Origin: Holosporaceae bacterium
GTDB taxonomy: Bacteria; Pseudomonadota; Alphaproteobacteria; UBA3830
DNA: 6,317 bases
Reading direction: 5' to 3'
NCBI GenBank assembly: GCA_031258475.1
Contig: JAIRMS010000081.1
Location: 1 to 6,317 of the forward strand
The position numbers and the translations under genes were made by a program. Below, one piece after another: positions 1 through 5,655 of the stretch. The notes beneath the pieces were generated by a model, which worked only from the letters and a program-made list of their open reading frames with translations, did not search any database and was not told where the DNA came from. Every line of letters begins with the position of its first letter. The first letter of the stretch is position 1.

Positions 1-1
1 A

Positions 2-187
2 CGACTGAAAACTCCGAGGGGATTAACTCCATACGAATCCATTGTTAACTCTTGGAAAAATAATCCTCATAGCTTTAAAATAAATCCATCCCTCCCTCCA
101 CAATACGGGACCATACATGTGTCGATACCTAAAAGTCGCCGCGCTTTCCGGAAATCTCCGGCATTCGCCGGCGACTTTTTCACTTAA
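2..187 (+). pseudogene. C-terminal remnant of an integrase-core (IS481/IS3-like) transposase, 5' truncated by the window edge
   Basis: An open frame enters from the left edge and stops with TAA at 185-187 (61 codons visible). Its first 30 residues contain LKTPRGLTPYESIV, a tryptophan five residues later and then FKINP. This is the pattern seen at the extreme C terminus of IS481/IS3-type DDE transposases (L+..+GLTPYE.I...W...P..F..NP). In the family, a short tail such as HHQ..GLNT usually follows the NP and the protein ends. Here the frame instead runs on through SLPPQYGTIHVSIP and through a GC hairpin. The last roughly 30 codons may therefore be read-through into flanking DNA after loss of the natural end. 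No catalytic residue is visible because the DDE core lies off the left edge. Recognition rests on about 30 residues, so the exact family is uncertain. Confidence 0.5.
131..180 (+). terminator. Strong GC hairpin with T tract (intrinsic terminator-like)
   Basis: Bases 131-141 (AAAAGTCGCCG) are perfectly complementary to 169-179 (CGGCGACTTTT), an 11-bp stem. The loop of 27 bases contains further short CCGG complementarity. A run of five T follows on the plus strand (176-180) and four A precede the stem, so it could work in both directions. It lies upstream of hisS and could end transcription coming from the transposase remnant or from an older gene. It is also read as codons by the remnant's open frame, which argues that this part of the frame is not natural coding sequence. 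Confidence 0.55.
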
Positions 188-282
188 TCTAGCTAAACGA
201 GACGTAGAATAAGAACGTTTGTATTTGTGTTAAAAATCCTGATATCCTGTGGTGACTGGTGCGCGGACTGCCGCAGTTCTAT

Positions 283-286
283 GGAG
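283..286 (+). promoter_or_regulatory. Ribosome binding site that decides the hisS start
   Basis: GGAG lies seven bases before ATG 294. The in-frame GTG codons at 249 and 252 have no comparable purine-rich site, and the 15 residues they would add (VTGARTAAVLWSWW) are not part of the HisRS fold. The start at 294 is therefore preferred. Confidence 0.6.
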
Positions 287-293
287 TTGGTGG

Positions 294-1616
294 ATGAAAA
301 GTAGTATTTCTGGGTTTCCAGAGTTTTTACCGAATGAACAGATTGCGTTTAACAGGGTAATCGATACGATTCGAGCACATTTTGAGTCCTTTGGATTTGT
401 TCCAATGGATACTTCGGCGGTTGAACGCGTCAGCACACTATTAGCCAAGGGAAACGACAACGAAATCTACGGTATCTACCGCCTGGCCGACGAAGGTAGC
501 AAAAAAGATCTTGGATTGAGATTCGATCTGACCGTTCCTTTTGCAAGATACGTGACGGAAAACTTTGGACAGTTGGTATTTCCGCACAGAAGATATCAGA
601 TCTCTCCGGTGTGGAGGGGCGAACGGCCACAGTATGGAAGATATCGCCAATTTTATCAATGCGACATCGATATTGTCGGCGATGGAGATCTGTCCATAGA
701 GCATGATGCGGAAGTTGTTTCTTTGATTTCCGAGGTATTGCATTCGCTCAACGTTCCAAGTTTTCACACCAAGCTTAATAACAGAAAGATATTGTTCGGT
801 TTCATAAAGACCCTCGCGCCTGCGGATAAGGTCGTGGAAATAATCAAATTGGTGGATAAAATTGAAAAAGTTTCCGTGGGTGAATTCGACGAAGCAATAA
901 AAAAATTTATAGCCGCTAAGGATGATATCACAAAATTTAGAACCTTTCTTGACGCTGAAAAAAGAGGCGATAATTTCAAAGTGCTGCATTGGTTGAAGAG
1001 TCTTAACTTCAATGAAGAATATAATAGCGGCGTGGACGAGCTAACCAACGTCCTTCAGGTTTTGAAAAAATTGGGAATTGAGGACCAATCGGTGAAAGTT
1101 TCCACCAAACTGGCGCGGGGACTGACCTATTATACCGGCATCGTTTTTGAAACGGTCTGCGACGATGATCTGAGTAATATTGGAAGCATTTCCGGCGGCG
1201 GTAGATACGACAATCTTGCGGCAATGTTGTCGGACAAGGCATTTCCCGGCGTGGGAGGCACAATTGGGATTTCGCGGCTGATTCCCAGGCTTATGGAAAA
1301 AGGATTGCTGAAAACTGATAGACAATCTCCGGCGTCTGTTCTTGTGACAGTTCAAAATCGTGAATTTATTGGAAGTTATATGGAAATTTCCAATAAACTA
1401 AGAAAAATTGGCGTAAAAACGGAGACCTATCTGCAGGATAAGAATCTCGGAGCCCAGCTGAGCTACGCCAGCAGAAAGGGATACAACTTCGCAATTATCG
1501 CCAACGAAGCGGAATTGCTGGAGAGCAAAGCAATCATCAGGAATCTAAAAACCAAAGATCAAAAAACGATTCGCACCGAGTACATTGGAAAAGAAATTTT
1601 TGAATTGCTGAAATAG
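294..1616 (+). CDS. hisS: Histidine--tRNA ligase (HisRS)
   Basis: Cytoplasmic class II synthetase that activates histidine with ATP and charges tRNA-His. The protein is 440 aa from ATG 294, close to the usual 420-460. Motif 1 is the region around FESFGFVPMDTSAVE. Motif 2 is near residues 104-125, with VWRGERPQYGRYRQFYQ supplying the arginine that contacts ATP. The histidine-A signature LARGLTYYTG is at about 273-282, the histidine-B-type SGGGRYDNL follows at about 300-308, and motif 3 GGTIGISRL is at about 321-329. The anticodon-binding domain fills about 347-440. The opening SGFPEFLP differs from the common RG..D.LP start, and T replaces D in the more usual RGLDYYTG. Other residues also occur there in the family, so activity is not in doubt. 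Transcribed alone on the plus strand and convergent with the minus-strand unit. The 106 bases before it, after 187, hold no gene; a weak TTGTAT (219-224)/TATCCT (243-248) pair with an 18-bp spacer is the only promoter candidate. Confidence 0.95.
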   Translation: MKSSISGFPEFLPNEQIAFNRVIDTIRAHFESFGFVPMDTSAVERVSTLLAKGNDNEIYGIYRLADEGSKKDLGLRFDLTVPFARYVTENFGQLVFPHRRYQISPVWRGERPQYGRYRQFYQCDIDIVGDGDLSIEHDAEVVSLISEVLHSLNVPSFHTKLNNRKILFGFIKTLAPADKVVEIIKLVDKIEKVSVGEFDEAIKKFIAAKDDITKFRTFLDAEKRGDNFKVLHWLKSLNFNEEYNSGVDELTNVLQVLKKLGIEDQSVKVSTKLARGLTYYTGIVFETVCDDDLSNIGSISGGGRYDNLAAMLSDKAFPGVGGTIGISRLIPRLMEKGLLKTDRQSPASVLVTVQNREFIGSYMEISNKLRKIGVKTETYLQDKNLGAQLSYASRKGYNFAIIANEAELLESKAIIRNLKTKDQKTIRTEYIGKEIFELLK

Positions 1617-1650
1617 ACTACCCTTAACAAATGCGACTTCGCCGAGTCGA

Positions 1651-1856
1651 TATACATGACTCACGTTGAAAATGCGATTTTCATTTTCTGGATTGCTTCG
1701 TTTCGCCCGCAATGACGAAATGGTATTGTCTTTGGGACACCCACGATCGTCATTGCGAGGAGCGTAGCGACGCGGCAATCCATTGCCATCTCAGCTACGC
1801 ACCTGCAGCAATCAAGCTAAATGCTGACTTCGCACTTTCAAAGTGATTCATGTATA
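1651..1856. repeat. Palindromic repeat element, copy 1 (nested inverted repeats)
   Basis: This fills most of the 269-bp convergent gap between hisS and the downstream GT25 gene. The outer arms 1651-1676 (TATACATGACTCAC...) and 1831-1856 are inverted repeats matching at 23 of 26 positions. The inner arms 1689-1717 (TGGATTGCTTCG...GCAATGACG) and 1748-1782 (CGTCATTGCGAGGAGC...GGCAATCCA) are also inverted; the left one is about six bases shorter. Bases 1666-1700 match 4827-4861 of the second copy at 34 of 35 positions, so this is a dispersed family. It contains no coding frame of substance. The inner core resembles the CATTGCGAGGAGCG...GGCAATCC palindromes seen in many bacterial genomes. It may be a non-autonomous mobile element, and because of its fold it could also act as a two-way terminator here. 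Confidence 0.75.
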
Positions 1857-1885
1857 CTCTTTGAAATATCAGAATTTTGGTTTTT

Positions 1886-2749
1886 TTAAAATGAACGTCC
1901 CATTTTTTTTATTTCAGAATCCGTTGGGGCTATTGAGAATGTTTTCTTTTTGGCGACGTATCCGCGAATAACTCCTCTGTCTATGCCGCCCTGCTGTAAA
2001 ATTATGTCATCCAGGGGATAGGAGCAATCATCGGTAAGTTTCAGGAGCTTTTTTGCGCTCTCGGCTCCTATTATGTAGGCATAGGTTCCAAAGAGTAGAT
2101 TAGTTGGCTGGATTTTGGCCACAAAATCGTTTCCTTTTACGTGATCAAAATCTCTAAAAATATCGTCTATGCTTGGATACAGAACAGCTTTGCCTTTCAT
2201 TCTGCCGATGCCAATAAATGTTATGTCGGCGTCTCTGGGGATATTACGGATTAGTTTGATCAGATTCTTTTTGAAGTCCTTCGATAGAACCAAATCATCT
2301 TCAAAAACTATGGCGTTTCTATAATTATTTTTTACGATATCGCGCCAAACGGCGCGGTGGCTGTATATGCATCCGATTTCTCCGGCACTGAATTGTCTGA
2401 ATTTTACTAGCAGATCGAACTCTGCGTCCCGGTGTCTGTCGTCCTGTGTTACGCGATACCGCGCAGGCCGTTTTTTCCAGGTATATTTTCCCACACCAAG
2501 CATGGATTCTTTTCCGGAGATAATTTCCCCAGTCGTTTTATCGATAAGAGTTATTCTGTAACCGTCAACTGCGCTAAATCTTTTTCCCCTGATATTTTCT
2601 CTGAGAAATTGTTGATCCATTGCCTTAAAACGCTCCGGATTTCTGTCCAAATTAATCAGGTAAGCCATATCGTAATCGTAGACACGATCTTTCCCTGGAA
2701 TATCAACTGGAGAACACGCTACCGCCAGTAAAAGGAGTATTTTTCTCAT
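1886..2749 (-). CDS. Glycosyltransferase family 25 protein with N-terminal export/lipoprotein-like segment (copy 2)
   Basis: A 287-aa GT25-type enzyme (the LgtB/LPS-glycosyltransferase fold), expected to move a sugar from a nucleotide sugar to a glycan or protein acceptor. Visible in order: YLINLDRNPERFKAM (30-44), the family's N-terminal strand and arginine motif; GEIGCIYSHRAVWRDIV (123-139); the EDD metal/donor motif in AIVFEDDLVL (146-155); FGTYAYIIGAESAKKLL (220-236); YPLDD (244-248). The N terminus MRKILLLLAVAC has a basic start, a short hydrophobic run and a cysteine at 12. This resembles a lipoprotein signal, but the stretch before the cysteine is short, so an uncleaved anchor is possible. 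ATG 2747-2749 overlaps the TGA of the upstream GT25 gene (ATGA), and a GGCGGA-type site sits in that gene's end. It is last in the unit, with element 1 starting 29 bases past its stop. Acceptor and sugar are unknown. Confidence 0.85.
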   Translation of the reverse strand: MRKILLLLAVACSPVDIPGKDRVYDYDMAYLINLDRNPERFKAMDQQFLRENIRGKRFSAVDGYRITLIDKTTGEIISGKESMLGVGKYTWKKRPARYRVTQDDRHRDAEFDLLVKFRQFSAGEIGCIYSHRAVWRDIVKNNYRNAIVFEDDLVLSKDFKKNLIKLIRNIPRDADITFIGIGRMKGKAVLYPSIDDIFRDFDHVKGNDFVAKIQPTNLLFGTYAYIIGAESAKKLLKLTDDCSYPLDDIILQQGGIDRGVIRGYVAKKKTFSIAPTDSEIKKMGRSF

Positions 2750-3615
2750 TTTTGCTTTCCGCCAGCTATAACAGAGTTTTTGAGGGAGGTAAAACCTCTT
2801 CCCATTTTGTGAATTTCTGATACTTCATCATTTATATAGAGCATTTTTTTTCTGGCGACATATTTGGACAAACGTTTATCCATGATTATGTGATTATCGA
2901 TTGGCCATGCCAGTGATCTGGAATTTTGAAGTATTTTTCTGGCTCCATTCAAAGTTAGAACGTAGGCGTGGGCGCCAAAAACCGACGGTTTACCGTTTAA
3001 TTTTACGACGTATCTGTTGTCCCGGGGAAGCAATTCAAAGCACTCTAATAGAGTGCCTGGATCGGCGCGATATGGATCAGAATTAGCACAGCAAAGTCCC
3101 ACGTCGAGAAACAAAACGTCAACGTCGTGCGGAGCGTGATCCAGAGTTTTCTCCAGAACATTTTTAAAATTACCTTCGAACAGGATATCGTCTTCAAAAA
3201 CTACGGCGCACCTGTAATTGTTTCTGACGATATCCTGCATTATAGACAGGTGACTTAGCGCGCAGCCCAGCTCTCCGCAGCATAACATCCTTGGGCAATG
3301 TTTAGGAATATATTTGAAGCTAATCCGCTCGCAACTTACCCAATATTCGCTATTTCTATCGCAGGTTTTGTGAAACGATCTATTATCTTCCACTCGCCCG
3401 GTTTTTGCATTTACGATTTTGATGTCATAGCCGTTGACGGCTCGAAATCTTCGAAATTTTATTCCTAATCTGTTTAGTTGCTTTTCCATTTTTTTCAGAC
3501 GTTCCGAACAACTGTCCAAATTGACAACGTAAACGACATCGCAGTTCAGCGCGCGGACCGCCAGGCATAAATTTATACATAAAATAAGTATAATTTTTCG
3601 CGCTATCGTGTTCAT
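2746..3615 (-). CDS. Glycosyltransferase family 25 protein with signal peptide, cysteine-rich (copy 1)
   Basis: A 289-aa paralogue of the following gene. Motifs align in the same order: YVVNLDSCSERLKKM (29-43), GELGCALSHLSIMQDIV (114-130), EDD at 141-143 within VVFEDDILF, FGAHAYVLTLNGARKIL (214-230), WPIDN (237-241), and a shared ending EIHKMGRGF (267-275). The N terminus is a clear signal peptide: MNTIARK, a hydrophobic core of about 13 residues, then VRA before LNCD, suggesting cleavage after Ala22. The mature part has 12 cysteines (25, 36, 85, 95, 107, 112, 113, 118, 136, 175, 176, 192) against only three in the whole paralogue, which fits an oxidising compartment. Its start overlaps the tsaC stop (ATGA at 3612-3615), so it is translationally coupled. 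GT25 enzymes normally act in the bacterial cytoplasm; the eukaryotic collagen galactosyltransferases of this family are lumenal. Acceptor is unknown. Confidence 0.85.
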   Translation of the reverse strand: MNTIARKIILILCINLCLAVRALNCDVVYVVNLDSCSERLKKMEKQLNRLGIKFRRFRAVNGYDIKIVNAKTGRVEDNRSFHKTCDRNSEYWVSCERISFKYIPKHCPRMLCCGELGCALSHLSIMQDIVRNNYRCAVVFEDDILFEGNFKNVLEKTLDHAPHDVDVLFLDVGLCCANSDPYRADPGTLLECFELLPRDNRYVVKLNGKPSVFGAHAYVLTLNGARKILQNSRSLAWPIDNHIIMDKRLSKYVARKKMLYINDEVSEIHKMGRGFTSLKNSVIAGGKQK

Positions 3616-4226
3616 AAAAAACTCTCTATTTCAGTTGCACTAATTGCCCCGATCCTAATAATTTTATTTTCCACGAGATCGACGATAGTAGATTCTATCC
3701 CGATGGAGCAAGGGCCTCCGTCCAAAATAATTAAATTTTTATTATCTTTCAAACTATCGGAAACCTGCTGCGCCGTGATAGAGCTGGGACATGCGGATTT
3801 ATTCGCACTTGGCGCGGCCAAAGGAAAAGGCAGCTGCGCCAATAATTTGGCGGCGACAGGATCGGATGGGATTCTCACGCCCATTGTTTCCAATCCCCCT
3901 GTGCATAGCTGCGATAATTTCGAAGAAGAACGTCGTTTCAATACGATCGTAAGTGGTCCCGGTAGAAATTTTTTCGCCAAAACCAAGGCTCTATCGTTGA
4001 TTTCAACGTCATCAAAAACTTTTTCAAAGCTTGAATAGCAGATATTCAGAGGTTTGGATTCCGGGCGACCTTTGCGGAGAAATATTTCAGAGATGGACTT
4101 GTCGCAGTGGGCATTTCCTCCAAGACCGTAGACCGTTTCTGTCGGGAAAGCGGCAACTCCGCCGCGAACGAGAACATCTGCCACATATTTTATGCTCTCG
4201 TCCGTCGGAGCGAGGATTTCATGCAT
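3612..4226 (-). CDS. tsaC: L-threonylcarbamoyladenylate synthase (TsaC/YrdC-type)
   Basis: Makes threonylcarbamoyl-AMP from threonine, bicarbonate and ATP. TsaD and its partners then transfer the group to A37 of ANN-decoding tRNAs (t6A), in the cytoplasm. At 204 aa it has the YrdC domain alone and lacks the additional C-terminal domain of the roughly 320-aa Sua5 form. Visible motifs: FPTETVYGLGGNA (27-39); KGRPESKPLNI (52-62), the basic ATP/substrate loop; LPGPLTIVLKR (88-98); MGVRIPSD (115-122); PLAAPSANKS (135-144), followed by a CPSS turn; GIESTIVDL (176-184). It begins 11 bases after the stop of the lipoprotein gene and has no obvious strong ribosome binding site, suggesting coupling to that gene. 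Its TGA overlaps the start of the first GT25 gene. Placement between envelope genes is probably a shared-transcript convenience, not a functional link. The family is secure; tsaC is used rather than sua5 because of length. Confidence 0.92.
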   Translation of the reverse strand: MHEILAPTDESIKYVADVLVRGGVAAFPTETVYGLGGNAHCDKSISEIFLRKGRPESKPLNICYSSFEKVFDDVEINDRALVLAKKFLPGPLTIVLKRRSSSKLSQLCTGGLETMGVRIPSDPVAAKLLAQLPFPLAAPSANKSACPSSITAQQVSDSLKDNKNLIILDGGPCSIGIESTIVDLVENKIIRIGAISATEIESFL

Positions 4227-4237
4227 GCTGTTGCAGC

Positions 4238-4714
4238 TTAGCGAGCCACCAGTCTGGAGCGTCCTCTTGGATCAACAATCAGCAGTGCCGCCTGCCCCGG
4301 AGCCAAAGCCACATCGGTTCCCTGGACGACGGTGCGCATTCCACCGGATTGCAATTCCACGACGTATTCAAAAGCTTCCTGAGATTTTAGATGCTTTTCC
4401 GCATAGGCTCCGGCAGCGGCTCCGGCCAGCGCTCCGGTGGCCGTCGTGATTGCGCGTCCGCGTCCACCTCCCACGGCATTTCCGAGCACTCCGCCGGTGA
4501 TTGCCCCAATGATTCCACCGGTTTTATTGTCCTCCAGGCGCTCGCCTTCCTCGACCATTACCCTGCGCACGTTTACAATGGTGCACGAATAGGTGGAAGA
4601 TGCGGAGCCCAGCGTTCGAGCGTCGTACGTCGAGGAAGAAATATTCCTTGCGCATCCGCTGATTATCAGAAGACCACCGCACAATATCGCTATGGAAAAT
4701 ACATTTTTTTTCAT
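4238..4714 (-). CDS. Glycine-zipper outer-membrane lipoprotein (SlyB/Pcp-like)
   Basis: A 158-aa lipoprotein of the SlyB/17-kDa-antigen type, expected to sit in the outer membrane facing the periplasm. The signal is MKK, a hydrophobic core, then IISG before Cys21, which is a good lipobox. Residues 41-58 contain a short beta-rich TYSCTIVNVRRVMVEE segment. A glycine zipper follows at about 66-103 (GGIIGAITGGVLGNAVGGG, then GALAGAAAGAYAEK), forming two small-residue hydrophobic hairpins. The C-terminal part YVVELQSGGMRTVVQG... to DPRGRSRLV matches the beta-strand tail of this family. Start ATG 4712-4714 is preceded by GGGG (4722-4725) with seven bases between. It is first in the minus-strand unit, followed after 11 bases by tsaC. 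SlyB relatives have been linked to envelope integrity; the exact role here is inferred only from the family. Confidence 0.85.
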   Translation of the reverse strand: MKKNVFSIAILCGGLLIISGCARNISSSTYDARTLGSASSTYSCTIVNVRRVMVEEGERLEDNKTGGIIGAITGGVLGNAVGGGRGRAITTATGALAGAAAGAYAEKHLKSQEAFEYVVELQSGGMRTVVQGTDVALAPGQAALLIVDPRGRSRLVAR

Positions 4715-4741
4715 ATCTAGACCCCAATAAAATTATGGGCC

Positions 4742-4770
4742 ATTCTAGCCTAAACAATGAGACGATACAA
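4742..4770 (-). promoter_or_regulatory. Promoter of the lipoprotein-tsaC-GT25-GT25 unit
   Basis: Read on the minus strand, TTGTAT (4770-4765) and TAGAAT (4747-4742) are separated by exactly 17 bases. The -10 box matches the consensus at five of six positions; the -35 box keeps only TTG. A start near 4735 would give a leader of about 20 bases containing the GGGG site. No other good pair lies between the gene and element 2. Confidence 0.55.
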
Positions 4771-4812
4771 CTTGGTTTGTTGATCGGGGATTGGGCCATT
4801 GAGATAGATATC

Positions 4813-4985
4813 GTACATGGACTACTTTGAAAATGCGATTTTTATTTTCTGGATTGCTTCGGTCGCTCCGCTCCTCGCAATGACATGGTGGAGATGGCTA
4901 TTCCATCTCCACGTCACTGCGAGCCCGCCAGGTCGCGGCAATCCATGAAATGACGAAGTGCACCCCCAAAGCGATTTGGCTATAC
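4813..4985. repeat. Palindromic repeat element, copy 2 (nested inverted repeats)
   Basis: This lies in the divergent 398-bp gap between the lipoprotein gene and the ankyrin-like gene and is the main content of that gap. The inner arms 4850-4884 (TGGATTGCTTCGG...GCAATGAC) and 4913-4945 (GTCACTGCGAGC...GCAATCCA) are inverted repeats with mismatches. Between them is a perfect 10-bp hairpin, 4888-4897 with 4903-4912 (GTGGAGATGG / CCATCTCCAC), around a 5-base loop. The outer arms, starting at GTACATGG (4813) and ending near 4985, pair only loosely, more degraded than in copy 1. The left half shares 34 of 35 bases with copy 1 in the same orientation. The ends are approximate. Confidence 0.7.
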
Positions 4986-5038
4986 GGATGACCTAATCGT
5001 AGTAATACCATTTTTTTTGCAAATTTCTATTTTTTTTC

Positions 5039-5066
5039 TTGACATTATTCTTTTTTCTAGTACCCT
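5039..5066 (+). promoter_or_regulatory. Promoter of the ankyrin-like secreted protein gene
   Basis: TTGACA (5039-5044) is a perfect -35 box. The best -10 candidate is TACCCT (5061-5066) after a 16-base spacer and is weak. Long T runs lie upstream (5011-5018, 5031-5038) and in the spacer. A start near 5073 would give a leader of about 40 bases ending in the GGAGG site. The -35 box is convincing, the -10 box less so. Confidence 0.45.
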
Positions 5067-5102
5067 GTCGGCGGTTTTTTATTATTATTTAAATTTAAAT
5101 AC

Positions 5103-5107
5103 GGAGG
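5103..5107 (+). promoter_or_regulatory. Ribosome binding site that decides the start at 5113
   Basis: GGAGG lies five bases before ATG 5113. The frame is open further upstream to an ATG at 5017, but that start lies before the -35 box, has no ribosome binding site, and would bury the signal peptide 32 residues inside the protein. Confidence 0.75.
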
Positions 5108-5112
5108 TTAAT

Positions 5113-5655
5113 ATGAAAAAAACTACAATTGGAGTCCTTGGTGTAGTCCTGGGATTGTCAGGAATCTTTCTTCCAGTCGATGGAATGCGAAGAGCAAACA
5201 TACCATCAGCCGGTGAACTGAACGGCCAGAGCCTAAACATTGCAACTTGGACTAATCCTAGAAATGTGGATGTGTTGATGCATGACACTACTGCACGCGT
5301 TCCGGACAACGCCTATCATTTATTCCTTAGGGCGATTGATTACGGACAGTGGTTGATTATGGCTACTGACCTTGAAACTTTTGCTAGTTTGGCTCGCCGC
5401 GGAGCTAATCCTTCATATTATCAAGCTCCTGTGGACTTTGATGCCCACGGAACAACCCCAATATTTTTGGTTACACCTGCTGGGTATATATCCAATATGC
5501 TGAGAGCTGCTGAAGAGAGACAGAATGAACCGGCAATAGAGGTACCGGGTTTTGGCATGCGCCGCCGGTCGGTCCGCACCATGGAATTTAACGAAGCGGA
5601 AATTGCACGCCTCAACGAATTTCACACCTTTTTGGATAGATTTTGGAAACAATAA
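5113..5655 (+). CDS. Small secreted protein with an ankyrin-like repeat
   Basis: A 180-aa protein I cannot place in a named family. The N terminus is a typical Sec signal: MKK, then a hydrophobic core (IGVLGVVLGLSGIFL, 6-20), with probable cleavage after Gly24 (VDG). Residues 86-120 read DLETFASLARRGANPS, then about eight variable residues, then D.HGTTPIFLV. This is the ankyrin pattern (D.E....LL..GA.P.....G.TPL..A) with one full, imperfect copy. Residues 133-153 are polar and arginine-rich, and the C-terminal 20 residues (EAEIARLNEFHTFLDRFWKQ) look helical. It has its own promoter, strong ribosome binding site and terminator, so it is an independent single-gene unit. Secreted ankyrin proteins of host-associated bacteria are often effectors or periplasmic binding partners; either is inference here. 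The C-terminal 34 bases are overlapped on the other strand by the open tail of a broken transposase. Confidence 0.75.
   Translation: MKKTTIGVLGVVLGLSGIFLPVDGMRRANIPSAGELNGQSLNIATWTNPRNVDVLMHDTTARVPDNAYHLFLRAIDYGQWLIMATDLETFASLARRGANPSYYQAPVDFDAHGTTPIFLVTPAGYISNMLRAAEERQNEPAIEVPGFGMRRRSVRTMEFNEAEIARLNEFHTFLDRFWKQ

Noticed and set aside
60..105. 3' end of a tRNA or tmRNA (CCCTCCCTCCACA)
   Set aside because: No T-arm with a TTCRA loop precedes it, no acceptor partner is visible, and the stretch is read in frame by the transposase remnant.
249..293. Upstream GTG start for hisS (15 extra residues)
   Set aside because: No ribosome binding site at 249, residues not part of the HisRS fold, and a good GGAG-ATG pair at 283-296.
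441..989. 182-aa open frame on the minus strand inside hisS
   Set aside because: Antisense shadow of a strongly conserved gene; no family motif and no ribosome binding site.
1634..1649. Small hairpin CGACT/AGTCG after hisS as a terminator
   Set aside because: Only five pairs and no T tract follows; the adjacent large palindrome is a better candidate for ending transcription.
3703..4390. Plus-strand open frames opposite tsaC and the lipoprotein gene
   Set aside because: Shadow frames; the minus-strand products match known families throughout.
1651..4985. CRISPR array or direct-repeat array
   Set aside because: Only two repeat copies about 3.1 kb apart, each palindromic, with genes and not spacers between them.
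5017..5112. Longer N terminus for the ankyrin-like protein
   Set aside because: It would begin before the TTGACA box and place the signal peptide internally; the GGAGG site points to 5113.
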